64,000 bases of DNA from Agarivorans albus (lineage in GTDB: Bacteria; Pseudomonadota; Gammaproteobacteria; Enterobacterales; Celerinatantimonadaceae): positions 1,172,972 to 1,236,971 of the forward strand of contig NZ_AP023032.1 in assembly GCF_019670105.1 (NCBI RefSeq). The letters are read 5' to 3'. The position numbers were made by a program, and so were the translations under genes. How positions within the stretch are numbered: the stretch's first letter is position 1; each line of letters opens with the position of its first letter. Below the pieces are notes generated by a model, which searched no databases, was not told where the DNA came from, and saw nothing but the letters and a program-made list of their open reading frames with translations. Of the stretch, positions 43,443 to 52,005 are shown piece after piece.

Positions 43443-43684
43443 TGAAAATGATCTTTTATCTACTTCCCTTAAGTTTTGCTGTGAGTGCCAATTGCACCTT
43501 GCAAGGAGATGTATATCAAGAGGGAGCCCAGCTAGGTAATCTGAAATGTTTAAATGGAAATTTTACTTTAATAAATCCAGACCCCGAGCCTACGTTAATT
43601 ACAACGATGGATTTGACTGAACGCAATGGTATTCACGTTGAAACTACAGAACAACCGCCAACGGATAGTACCGAGGAGAAATAG
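43439..43684 (+). CDS. Small secreted protein with paired-cysteine motif
   Basis: An 81-residue exported protein with signal peptide MMKMIFYLLPLSFAVSA. The mature part starts NCTLQGDVYQEGAQLGNLKCLNGNFT, followed by an acidic/Thr/Pro tail. The same pattern, C-x3-G-x-VY-x-EGA-x2-G-x2-KC-x-NG, occurs in the next small gene. The two Cys could form a disulfide in the periplasm. The family is unknown to me. Translation is coupled to the membrane protein upstream (4-bp overlap). Confidence 0.65.
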   Translation: MMKMIFYLLPLSFAVSANCTLQGDVYQEGAQLGNLKCLNGNFTLINPDPEPTLITTMDLTERNGIHVETTEQPPTDSTEEK

Positions 43685-43686
43685 CC

Positions 43687-43836
43687 ATGAAAATACTTAA
43701 AATAGGGCTTGTGCTAGTGACACTATTACTTAGTTTGCCTAGCTTTGCTGATTGCGTACACGGCGGTAATGTGTATCCAGAAGGGGCGACTATAGGTAGC
43801 TATAAATGTGTAAATGGCTCGTGGGTGGGCAATTAA
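43687..43836 (+). CDS. Tiny secreted paralogue (49 aa) of the preceding paired-cysteine protein
   Basis: A 49-codon gene with GAGGAG 8 bases before the ATG, located 2 bp after the preceding stop. The signal peptide is MKILKIGLVLVTLLLSLPSFA. The mature 28 residues are DCVHGGNVYPEGATIGSYKCVNGSW plus VGN, which match the preceding protein's mature start at both Cys, VY, EGA, G and NG. It consists of almost nothing but this motif, which helps to define it as a minimal domain. The function is unknown. Confidence 0.7.
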   Translation: MKILKIGLVLVTLLLSLPSFADCVHGGNVYPEGATIGSYKCVNGSWVGN

Positions 43837-43848
43837 TTTTACCTGTGT

Positions 43849-44124
43849 TTACCTACGTTCACAGGAAGTACAGCCGCGACAAGCCGAGCGGGTATGTTTG
43901 TCTAAACGCTCACGCTGAGTTTTGCAGTAAGCATTCTTTAAGGCTCGGCGTGCCGAAAACCAGTCATCTGCTTTACTTAAGATGAGGTTGCCGCCAAAAC
44001 GTTTAACTAACAAGTCTCGGCATTCATCAATAAAACCCTTGTCAAAGTCGATTTCGAAGTAGCGCAATGCTTCTTCAATGCAAGTGAAGTTTTCAATTGT
44101 CTTGTTGATTTTGGTATCAGTCAT
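43849..44124 (-). CDS. NifW-like protein
   Basis: A 91-residue protein: FTCIEEALRYFEIDFDKGFIDECRDLLVKRFGGNLILSKADDWFSARRALKNAYCKTQRERL. It resembles NifW (nitrogenase-stabilising protein) in the xxFxxFxVxFDxxxxxxxRxxLxKRF core and length. It ends in a Cys-rich tip (SACRGCTSCERR) not typical of NifW. No nif genes are near, and such homologues occur in non-fixing Vibrio-like bacteria, so a nitrogenase role is unlikely. It is convergent with the small secreted genes. Confidence 0.55.
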   Translation of the reverse strand: MTDTKINKTIENFTCIEEALRYFEIDFDKGFIDECRDLLVKRFGGNLILSKADDWFSARRALKNAYCKTQRERLDKHTRSACRGCTSCERR

Positions 44125-44285
44125 TAATGAGTCCTAAAGCTTGGCGAATAGGCTAGCAAAATCATTGAGATCTTTTTTTGATGTGACTTAATTAAGTTTC
44201 GATTCAGCGTCTTTCGAAAAAACAGGATGACTTTGAACTAAACTCAGACTAAGTTGTTAAGCAAATGTTACATTGGGCTTAAGTG

Positions 44286-44507
44286 ATGAAATCTGCAATT
44301 CCGGTAATAATCTGCGTACTTATTTCAGCCTGTTCTAGCCAAGCTACCACGAGTAGCGGCGACAATAAGGCTGAAGATAATCAAAACTATAATCAGGATT
44401 TGCTGGCATCTATCAAGCAATCTAATACCAACAAGCAAGGCGCTTTTCTTACCGAAGAGCAAATTGATATGTGGCAGAACTCTGGCTGCGGAGGCGGTCA
44501 TAAATAG
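44286..44507 (+). CDS. Small lipoprotein (73 aa)
   Basis: A short lipoprotein: signal MKSAIPVIICVLISAC with lipobox LISAC, a Ser/Thr/Asn-rich linker, then LLASIKQSNTNKQGAFLTEEQIDMWQNSGCGGGHK. The end contains a second Cys in a Gly-rich motif. The family is unknown. A GTG three bases before the ATG is an alternative start. It is a single gene between the NifW-like gene and the diguanylate cyclase. Confidence 0.65.
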   Translation: MKSAIPVIICVLISACSSQATTSSGDNKAEDNQNYNQDLLASIKQSNTNKQGAFLTEEQIDMWQNSGCGGGHK

Positions 44508-44711
44508 TGTTAACTAAAGAAACTCGTCTTATCCTCATCCCATTTACTTTTCCTATAGTAAATATTTCTTGCCAGTTGATCAGGCTTCAAGTCTTAGTTA
44601 ATGATTATTGATAGCGGGCACTATAAGTACTTCTTTCTTAAACTTTATTTATCAGCTTAGCTAAGGCCTTACTTAGCTAACTCGGTGAGTTTGGTTATTT
44701 TGGAGGTGTAG

Positions 44712-45677
44712 ATGCCCTTAAAGCCCGCGATTGACCCAGAACAATGGATTTTATCCAACCCAAATGACCTAATATCTCTTACCAAATGGCAGCGTACAGT
44801 TAACTTGCTGGCTAAATTGTTTGATGCGCCTGCCGGCTTTTTAGTACAACACACACCAAGTGGTTACCAAATCACTATTGCTAGCGAGCAGAACACTAAT
44901 CCCTACAGCGCGGGCATGGTGGTAGAGCCCCAGGCTAATATCTTCTGTCGCAAAATTGTTGAAACGCGTAAAAGCTTGTATGTGGCAAATGCAATGATAG
45001 ATCCTTGCTGGGATAGCAATCCTGAGGTGCATGGTGATGGGTTTCGCTCATATTTAGGTGTGCCGGTATTTTGGCCAAACGGAAAAGCCTTTGGCACTTT
45101 TTGTGTGATGGATTATCGAGAAACCAATTACGATGATACATACTTTGAACTTATCGAGCAGTTAAAAGACATTTTAGAAGCCGATTTGTCTTTGCTTGAG
45201 TTGTACACTCATATGCAAAAGTTGGCGGTTACCGATCCTTTAACCGAGTTAAACAACCGCCGCGGATTTTGCTCATTAGCTCAGCAGCGGATCCGCTTAG
45301 CAAAACGCATGGGCTCTCGCTTGGGTGTATTTTACCTCGATGTAGACAAGTTTAAGCAAATTAACGATAACTACGGGCATGCCGTAGGGGATGAAGTGTT
45401 GATTGATGTGGCTAAAGCGATGCACAAATGCGTACGTAGCTCTGATGTGATTGGTCGCATGGGCGGGGACGAGTTTGTTGCTTTAGTATTAATTGAGCAT
45501 GATTCTGATTTTGATGCCATTGCCCAGCGCTTTACCGACCAGTTTGCTCAATACTCCGAGCAAGACTTACCCTTGTACACCGTGGCCATCGGCTATATTG
45601 ATGTTGACTTAAACATGGAGGTTGAGGGCATCTTGGCCTTGGCAGACCAAGATATGTATCAACATAAAGTTGAGTAA
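44712..45677 (+). CDS. Diguanylate cyclase with GAF sensor domain
   Basis: A 321-residue soluble protein that makes cyclic di-GMP. Residues about 25-155 form a GAF domain (FLVQHTPSGYQITIASEQNTNPYSAG ... YLGVPVFWPNGKAFGTFCVMD). Residues about 170-320 form the GGDEF domain, with LTELNNRRGF, YLDVDKFKQINDNYGHAVGDEVL and the active site RMGGDEFVAL near 254-263. No RxxD inhibitory site lies directly before GGDEF. The ligand of the GAF domain is unknown. The gene stands alone. Confidence 0.92.
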   Translation: MPLKPAIDPEQWILSNPNDLISLTKWQRTVNLLAKLFDAPAGFLVQHTPSGYQITIASEQNTNPYSAGMVVEPQANIFCRKIVETRKSLYVANAMIDPCWDSNPEVHGDGFRSYLGVPVFWPNGKAFGTFCVMDYRETNYDDTYFELIEQLKDILEADLSLLELYTHMQKLAVTDPLTELNNRRGFCSLAQQRIRLAKRMGSRLGVFYLDVDKFKQINDNYGHAVGDEVLIDVAKAMHKCVRSSDVIGRMGGDEFVALVLIEHDSDFDAIAQRFTDQFAQYSEQDLPLYTVAIGYIDVDLNMEVEGILALADQDMYQHKVE

Positions 45678-45813
45678 TTATTTGATTGTATTTTGACCAG
45701 TTAGCTTTGCTGGTGTATCATCGCGCAGCTTTAGAATTACTCACTAATTTTTGCCTGCACTAATGGTATGACTGTTCGCCTCGGATGGCGCGTTTTGGCT
45801 ATCGGAGATTTAC

Positions 45814-46119
45814 TTGGAACAGTTTATTCAATTTTTGTATCCCTTCAGTTGGATCATTTCTATTTTGTCCTTCAGCCCGCAAATCATTCGCTTAATGCGG
45901 ATAAAAGGCCCCGCTAAAGATATCTCGTTTTTAAGTTGGATTATGTTCCAATGTAATGCGGTATTAGCCTGGTCTTATACGGTGTTTGTAGTGGGCGATC
46001 CTCTGCTGTCAGTTACTACTACCTTGGTACTAACTGCCAACATTACCATGGTTATGGTATTGGTTTACAAGCGCATTAAATATCGAGAAGTAGTAGTGGA
46101 AGAAGCCTTAAGTGCCTGA
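45814..46119 (+). CDS. SemiSWEET sugar transporter (PQ-loop family)
   Basis: A 101-residue membrane protein with three helices: FIQFLYPFSWIISILSF, SFLSWIMFQCNAVLAWSYTVFVV and SVTTTLVLTANITMVMVLVYK. The PQ motif is in SFSPQIIRLMRIKG. SemiSWEETs form dimers that carry sugars across the inner membrane. The start is a TTG at 45814 with GGAG 7 bases before it. Its position just before the cellulase cluster fits uptake of released sugars, an inference because no shared transcript is visible. Confidence 0.85.
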   Translation: MEQFIQFLYPFSWIISILSFSPQIIRLMRIKGPAKDISFLSWIMFQCNAVLAWSYTVFVVGDPLLSVTTTLVLTANITMVMVLVYKRIKYREVVVEEALSA

Positions 46120-46519
46120 TTTTATTTGCCTCTCTAAAAAAAACTCAAAGTAAAAACTGCTTTTAAGTGGGAATGACGCTGGTCTTATCAGTCGTCATTC
46201 GCGACCTCGCGCAACATTTTGTATGAAACAAGCCTGATTTTTTCCTTTTCATTTCATCACAAAAATCTTTTCCTTGATTAGTTTCATATTTGTCAATAAA
46301 GGCCTTGAGAACTGTTTTTTGCTTGCTAGTTTCATTATTGAGTAAAACCTCAAAGTAAGGTTTGCCAAAAGGGTGTGAGGCCTAATGAGAGCGTTCATGA
46401 GTTAGCATGGCATGGTTAAGCTCTTCGTTTGCAGCGGTTTACACACCAGTGTGCTTCTTACCTTCACAAAGATGAAGAGGAAGAAAATAGCTAATTTTGC
46501 AAATATAGAGAGATACGCA
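46120..46519 (+). promoter_or_regulatory. 400-bp region upstream of the first cellulase gene
   Basis: No gene. It contains a hairpin GAATGACG...CGTCATTC (46171-46200), a second AAACCT...AGGTTT (46345-46363), and a direct repeat TAGTTTCAT at 46279-46287 and 46327-46335. These could be operator elements for cellulase control; none matches a consensus that I can name. A longer in-frame start at 46412 exists, but the signal peptide begins at 46520. Confidence 0.4.
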
Positions 46520-49342
46520 ATGATGTTAAGGAAAACACTTCTCGCTACGGCGATGGTAACCAGTGCGGTGTCGGCGCACGCAGCCAATTATGGTGAAGCG
46601 CTACAAAAATCCATTTATTTTTACGAAGCTCAACAATCGGGAGTTTTGCCCGAATGGAACCGAAATGAATGGCGTGGCGACTCGGCACTTGGTGACGGTA
46701 GCGACAACAATGTAGATCTAACCGGTGGTTGGTATGATGCAGGCGACCACGTTAAGTTCGGCTTCCCAATGGCATCTACCGCCACAATGTTGGCTTGGGG
46801 GGTAGTGGAATACCCAGAAGCTTATGCGCAAACCAACCAACTAGAACACATTAAAAACAACCTACGTTTTGTGGCCGATTATTTTGTTAAAGCCCATACC
46901 GCGCCAAATGAATTATGGGGCCAAGTAGGTAAAGGCAGCGTAGACCATGCCTGGTGGGGCTCGGCCGAAGTAATGCAAATGGAGCGTCCATCATACAAAA
47001 TTGATGCGGCTAATCCTGGTTCTGATTTAGCGGGGGAAACCGCAGCAGCGCTAGCAGCCATTTCCATGGTGTTTAAAGACAGTGATCCTAGTTACTCGGC
47101 GATGTTGTTGGAGCACGCCAAGCAGCTTTATGCCTTTGCCGATAATTATCGTGGCAAATACTCAGATGCTATTACCGATGCAAAAGCCTTTTATAACTCA
47201 TGGAGTGGTTATCAAGACGAGTTGGTGTGGGGCGCAATTTGGTTGTATCAAGCCACTAACGATGTTGCTTACTTAGATAAAGCCAAACTCGAATATCCTA
47301 ATTTAGGCACCGAGGGACAAACAGAGTATCGCGCTTACAAATGGGGCCAAGCGTGGGATGATAAGTCTTATGGCTCTTATGTTTTGTTAGCTAAAATTAC
47401 TGGCGAGCAAGTTTATCAGGATGATGCAGAGCGCTGGTTAGATTATTGGACCACCGGCTTTAACGGCGAAAAAATCACCTACACACCGGGTGGCTTAGCC
47501 TTTTTGGATGTTTGGGGCGCAGCGCGCTATACCTCTAATACGTCATTTCTAGCACTGATTTATTCCGACTTTTTAAAAGCCAATAACCTTGCAGCAGGCA
47601 AGGCGGAAACCTATTACAACTTCGCGAAGAGCCAATTAGATTACATTTTGGGTGATAACCCGCTCAACATTTCTTACCAAATTGGTTATGGCGATTACCA
47701 CCCAACCAAACCTCATCACCGCACGGCCCATGGTGCCTGGGCTGATAGCTTATCAAGCCATCCAGAAGAAAACCGTCACTTGTTAGTGGGCGCATTAGTA
47801 GGCGGCCCTGGTGATGATGATTCTTACGCCGATGACCGTGGTGACTACTATAAGAACGAAGTTGCAACCGACTATAACGCTGGTTTCACTTCAGCTCTCG
47901 CGCGCTTATGGCTAGATCATGGTGGAGCGCCAATTGCTGAAGCCGATTTCCCGGCTAAAGAAGTGCGCGACACCGAGTTATTTGTTGATGCAAAAGTAAA
48001 CTCAGAAGGGCCGCGCCATATCGAAATTAGCGCCCGGGTACACAACCACACAGCTTGGCCTTCTCGTGTTACTGATGACCTAAGTATTCGTTATTGGGTT
48101 GATTTAACTGAAGTGGTTGCTGCGGGTTACACCGTTGACGATGTAACTATCTCAACGGCTTACTCCCAAGGTACTGGTTATAGCGGCTTACATCCATGGG
48201 GGAATGATGGTGACAATATCTACTACGCAGATATTAGCTTTGCTGGTGTAGACATCTACCCAGGTGGTCAATCGCCATCGAAAAAAGAAGTCCAGTTCCG
48301 ATTAGCCTTGCCAACCAATACCAACGATCCAGATTGGGATAACGCAAACGATCCTTCTTGGGATAACTACACTAATGCACATGAACTGGCACCGAAAATC
48401 GCCATGTACGATGCGGGTGTTTTGGTATGGGGCAGTGAGCCAAGTGCCGCTTGTGGTGGTGCTACCGGTATAAACTGTGCGCCAATTGCCCAAAACCAAT
48501 CGGTAGATACAGCCTTTGATACTCCGGCTTCTGTCACCTTATCTGCTAGCGACAGTGACGGTTCTATAGCAAGTTATGCCATTGCTAGCCAGCCAAGTCA
48601 GGGTACGGTAACGCTAACGGGTAATGTTGCTAGCTACGTACCTAATGCAGGTTTCTTTGGTAGCGATAGCTTCACTTTTACCGCAACTGATGATCAAGGT
48701 GAAGTCTCTCAAACAGCGACGGTAACGGTTGAAGTTGCTGCACCAATAATCCCAGCAGTAGCTATTAGCTCACCGGAGAACGGTACAGAGGTTAGCCCTA
48801 GCAGTGAGGTTGTGTTGCAGCTCGATGTTGCCAACGCTTATGGCGCTAATGTTTATCTTGATGGCGCATTAGCTGCCAACCGAGTTGGCAGTGGTGCGGT
48901 AACTATTAGCATGCCTGCTACAGAAGGTGCTGTGGCTATTTTGGTCATTGCCACTGATGAACAAGGAAGCGAGTTAAGCGCAGAAGCCAGCTTAAGCTTG
49001 GTGGTTAAGCAAGGTGCAGAGCCTCCAGTAGGTGATGGCTTAAGCTGTGAAGTAGGTAAAGCTGACACTTGGTCTACCGGCTTTGTGATTAACAGTATCA
49101 CGGTAACCAATGCAGGCAGCGAAGCGGTAAGTGGCTGGAAAGTAAATCTAGTATTTACCGACCCAGTGAGACTTGCTAACGGTTGGAATGCCCAGCTAAA
49201 TGCCTCAAGTGATGGTTTAGGTATTAGCGCTAGTAACGAGGTATACAATGGTCAGCTTGCGCCTAATGCCAGTGCCTCGTTTGGTCTACAAGGCGAGCAT
49301 TCTGGCACCTTTGTTGCCCCTACCTGTGAAATTTTACCTTAG
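46520..49342 (+). CDS. GH9 endoglucanase with CBM3c, Ig-like and CBM2 modules (copy 1)
   Basis: Secreted cellulase of 940 residues: signal peptide of about 21 residues, then a GH9 domain at about 22-470. It has the Asp cluster in GGWYDAGDHVKFGFP (about 70-84), the HHRTAHG region and the proton donor Glu in NEVATDYNAGF near 446. A CBM3c-like module follows (about 482-636), as in processive GH9 endoglucanases. Then come a cadherin-like GSDSFTFTATDDQG domain (about 650-740), an Ig-like domain with YGANVYLDGAL, and a C-terminal CBM2 (about 840-940; GWKVNLVFTDPV, YNGQLAPNASASFGLQG). A near-identical paralogue lies at 52006. The ATG at 46520 or 46523 may be used. Confidence 0.94.
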   Translation: MMLRKTLLATAMVTSAVSAHAANYGEALQKSIYFYEAQQSGVLPEWNRNEWRGDSALGDGSDNNVDLTGGWYDAGDHVKFGFPMASTATMLAWGVVEYPEAYAQTNQLEHIKNNLRFVADYFVKAHTAPNELWGQVGKGSVDHAWWGSAEVMQMERPSYKIDAANPGSDLAGETAAALAAISMVFKDSDPSYSAMLLEHAKQLYAFADNYRGKYSDAITDAKAFYNSWSGYQDELVWGAIWLYQATNDVAYLDKAKLEYPNLGTEGQTEYRAYKWGQAWDDKSYGSYVLLAKITGEQVYQDDAERWLDYWTTGFNGEKITYTPGGLAFLDVWGAARYTSNTSFLALIYSDFLKANNLAAGKAETYYNFAKSQLDYILGDNPLNISYQIGYGDYHPTKPHHRTAHGAWADSLSSHPEENRHLLVGALVGGPGDDDSYADDRGDYYKNEVATDYNAGFTSALARLWLDHGGAPIAEADFPAKEVRDTELFVDAKVNSEGPRHIEISARVHNHTAWPSRVTDDLSIRYWVDLTEVVAAGYTVDDVTISTAYSQGTGYSGLHPWGNDGDNIYYADISFAGVDIYPGGQSPSKKEVQFRLALPTNTNDPDWDNANDPSWDNYTNAHELAPKIAMYDAGVLVWGSEPSAACGGATGINCAPIAQNQSVDTAFDTPASVTLSASDSDGSIASYAIASQPSQGTVTLTGNVASYVPNAGFFGSDSFTFTATDDQGEVSQTATVTVEVAAPIIPAVAISSPENGTEVSPSSEVVLQLDVANAYGANVYLDGALAANRVGSGAVTISMPATEGAVAILVIATDEQGSELSAEASLSLVVKQGAEPPVGDGLSCEVGKADTWSTGFVINSITVTNAGSEAVSGWKVNLVFTDPVRLANGWNAQLNASSDGLGISASNEVYNGQLAPNASASFGLQGEHSGTFVAPTCEILP

Positions 49343-49355
49343 AACTTAACATCCC

Positions 49356-49380
49356 AAAGCGGCCTTAACTGGCCGCTTTT
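49356..49380 (+). terminator. Terminator between GH9 copy 1 and GH5
   Basis: AAAGCGGCC, six-base loop, GGCCGCTTT, then a short T-run. It lies only 28 bp before the GH5 start, so partial read-through to GH5 is likely. Confidence 0.75.
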
Positions 49381-49408
49381 CTCATTGGGAAATGTTATGG
49401 AGAACATA

Positions 49409-51568
49409 ATGAAAACATCTAAAACACTACTCGCTAAATGCGTGGGTTTTGCTGCGGCCTCGTTATGCAGCGCAAGTTTACTGGCGGCTCCGCTGCCTGG
49501 CGATGATTGGCTTCACGTAGAAGGCAATCAAATTAAAGATATGCAAGGCAATACGGTTTGGCTTACCGGGGCTAACTGGTTTGGCTTTAATACTACCGAG
49601 CGAGTATTGCATGGTTTGTGGTCGGTAAACTTAGAGAGCACCATTCAGGACATTGCTACTCGCGGTGTCAACTTACTGCGGGTGCCTATTTCTACCGAGT
49701 TACTTAAAGAATGGAAAAATGGCCAGTTTGTGCCAATTCAAGTGAATGCTTCGGCTAACCCAGATTTAGCGACAGCTACTTCATTGGAAGTGTTTGATGC
49801 CTTAATTGCCGCTGCTAAAGCGAGTGGTATGAAGATCTTGCTTGATGTTCACGGCGCCGAAGCCGATAACATGGGGCATATTGCGCCGCTTTGGTACAAA
49901 GGCGATATTACTTCAGAAGATTTTTATTCCACCTGGGAGTGGGTAACCGAACGTTATAAAAATGATGACACCATCATCGCCTATGACCTAGAAAATGAAC
50001 CCCATGGTAACCCTCAGCAAAGTGCCGCTGGTGAGTTTGCCAAGTGGGATGACAGTACCGATGAAAACAACTGGAAGCATGCCTGTGAAACAGTATCTAA
50101 CCGTGTGTTAGATATTAACCCTCATATCTTAGTGATGTGTGAAGGCATTGAAGCGTATCCCGTGGAAGGTAAAAACTGGGAAAGCAAAGGAAAAGATGAT
50201 TTTCACTTTAATTGGTGGGGCGGCAATTTACGTGGCGTACGCGAATTCCCGATTGATTTAGGCGCACGCCAACAGCAATTTATGTACTCACCACACGACT
50301 ATGGGCCTTTAGTATTTGAGCAAGAGTGGTTCTATCCAGGGTTTAACAAAGACACCTTGTACCAAGATGTGTGGAAAGATAACTGGATGTTTATTCATGA
50401 AGAAGGCATTGCACCGCTACTAATTGGTGAGTGGGGCGGCTTTATGGATGGTGGCCCAAATGAAGCGTGGATGGTAGCAATCCGTGATTTGATTATTGAG
50501 CATCAATTACACCACACCTTTTGGTGTATTAATCCTAACTCTGGCGATACCGGAGGCTTGCTAGGCCACGACTGGACTACCTGGGACGAAGATAAATATG
50601 CTTTGTTTAAGCCTTCTTTGTGGACTAACGATGCTGGCAAATTTATTAGCTTAGATCATGAAGTTGCACTAGGAGGAGAGGGCAGTACCACTGGTATTAG
50701 TTTGAATGATTACTACCAAGGGCTAAATCCTTCGGTAAGCATTAATTCTCCGGCTGCAAACAGCATTGTGCTTACAGGCTCGCAGGTCATGCTTGGTTAC
50801 TCGGTGAACAAAGCGGCTTCGGTTAATATTTATCTTGATGGAAGCTTGGTGAAAAACGCACCTACTGCAGGTAGTGCTAGTATCACCGCTCCCTCGGCAG
50901 AAGGTGATTTCACCATCATGATTGTTGCTGTAGACAGCAACGGTAACGAGATGGCGGTAAGCGACAGCATTACTTTAAGTGCTCTGAACGAAGTACCGCT
51001 GCAGCCAGAAGTGAGCTTAAGTGCACCTACCAACAATACCAGTATTGAAGCCGGCAGCAGTTTTAGTGTGACAGTAAGCTTAAAAGATGCCGCAGGGTTT
51101 GAAACTAACCTAGCCGGACAACTGCAATCGTTTAGTGGTACCAGCGGTGAGTTAACTGCGCCTGCAGAAGTAGGGGATTATACCTTAACGGTGACCGCGC
51201 AAGACGAGCAGGGGCAAAACCTTAATGCAACAGACAGTATTAGCTTAAAAGTGCTTGAACCGGCAGCGGCAAATTTGAGTTGTGAAGTTGGCGCGGCAGA
51301 TTCTTGGGCTAGCGGCTTTGTGATTAACAGCATTACGGTTACAAATACCGGCTCAAATACTGTTTCAGCTTGGAACGCAGTGCTTGAGTTCTCGCAAAGT
51401 GTAACGCTAGTGGGTGGATGGGGCGGCGTGTTTAATGCTTCTGCCCAAAGCATCGAGGTCACCAATGAAGCATACAATGGTCAATTAGCACCAGGGGCGA
51501 GTATCTCCTTTGGTTTGCAAGGTGGTCATTCAGGTAACTTTGCTGCACCGAGCTGTCGTATGCGTTAG
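49409..51568 (+). CDS. GH5 endoglucanase with Ig-like linkers and C-terminal CBM2
   Basis: Secreted cellulase of 719 residues with signal peptide MKTSKTLLAKCVGFAAASLCSASLLAA. The GH5 barrel (about 30-420) has WLTGANWFGFNT, VNLLRVPIS and the acid/base Glu in YDLENEPHGN near 195. SPHDYG and the nucleophile Glu in LIGEWGGF near 340 complete it. Two Ig-like units follow (about 444-615, VNIYLDGSLVKNAP ...), and a CBM2 ends the protein (about 622-719). I start at the ATG at 49409 with GGAG 6 bases upstream; earlier in-frame codons lack an RBS. It is flanked by two GH9 genes in the same orientation and shares their CBM2 type. Confidence 0.93.
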   Translation: MKTSKTLLAKCVGFAAASLCSASLLAAPLPGDDWLHVEGNQIKDMQGNTVWLTGANWFGFNTTERVLHGLWSVNLESTIQDIATRGVNLLRVPISTELLKEWKNGQFVPIQVNASANPDLATATSLEVFDALIAAAKASGMKILLDVHGAEADNMGHIAPLWYKGDITSEDFYSTWEWVTERYKNDDTIIAYDLENEPHGNPQQSAAGEFAKWDDSTDENNWKHACETVSNRVLDINPHILVMCEGIEAYPVEGKNWESKGKDDFHFNWWGGNLRGVREFPIDLGARQQQFMYSPHDYGPLVFEQEWFYPGFNKDTLYQDVWKDNWMFIHEEGIAPLLIGEWGGFMDGGPNEAWMVAIRDLIIEHQLHHTFWCINPNSGDTGGLLGHDWTTWDEDKYALFKPSLWTNDAGKFISLDHEVALGGEGSTTGISLNDYYQGLNPSVSINSPAANSIVLTGSQVMLGYSVNKAASVNIYLDGSLVKNAPTAGSASITAPSAEGDFTIMIVAVDSNGNEMAVSDSITLSALNEVPLQPEVSLSAPTNNTSIEAGSSFSVTVSLKDAAGFETNLAGQLQSFSGTSGELTAPAEVGDYTLTVTAQDEQGQNLNATDSISLKVLEPAAANLSCEVGAADSWASGFVINSITVTNTGSNTVSAWNAVLEFSQSVTLVGGWGGVFNASAQSIEVTNEAYNGQLAPGASISFGLQGGHSGNFAAPSCRMR

Positions 51569-51609
51569 TAAGACCTTCAATTTATTGACTAAATTAGCAG
51601 TATAGCTGT

Positions 51610-51640
51610 AAAGCCCTCATTACAATTTGAGGGCTTTTTT
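51610..51640 (+). terminator. Rho-independent terminator of the GH5 gene
   Basis: AAAGCCCTCA pairs with TGAGGGCTTT, followed by T-run. Confidence 0.9.
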
Positions 51641-52005
51641 ACTTTTTGGGAAAAGGCTTTACTTAACACTAGTGTTATATGCTGCTTACTTTGTTTTTTG
51701 CTTTGTTGTTTAGATGATAAAACTATCCTTCCTAAACTTTTCACAGTTTCAGCTGCCGAGTATTTTTTAGCACTGGAAATAAAAAACTCTGACCAACTAG
51801 GGTAAGCTCTTGCGGGTTTACTGATGAATAACATATTTGTTGGTCATTTTAGAAACCTAAGCTTCAATAGCTGTGCGGTGAACTTGCACAACACCAATGG
51901 TTATTGGGCAAAGAGTTTAGTTTTCGGTAAACGGCATTACTTCTTACTGCTACAAAGAATGGCTGAAGAAGGATTACGTTCTAAATTTTTGTGAGATAAC
52001 TAAAG
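51641..52005 (+). promoter_or_regulatory. Region upstream of GH9 copy 2
   Basis: No gene in these 365 bp. A perfect 14-bp palindrome TAACACTAGTGTTA lies at 51664-51677, just after the terminator. GH9 copy 1 has only a loose CACACCAGTGTG at a comparable spot. No other element was recognised. Confidence 0.35.

Noticed and set aside
46412..46519. Longer N-terminus for GH9 copy 1 starting at 46412
   Set aside because: The added 36 residues precede a perfect signal peptide, have no RBS and are absent in the paralogue at 52006.
51589..51834. 81-codon minus-strand frame between GH5 and GH9 copy 2
   Set aside because: Includes the GH5 terminator and lacks an RBS and family features.
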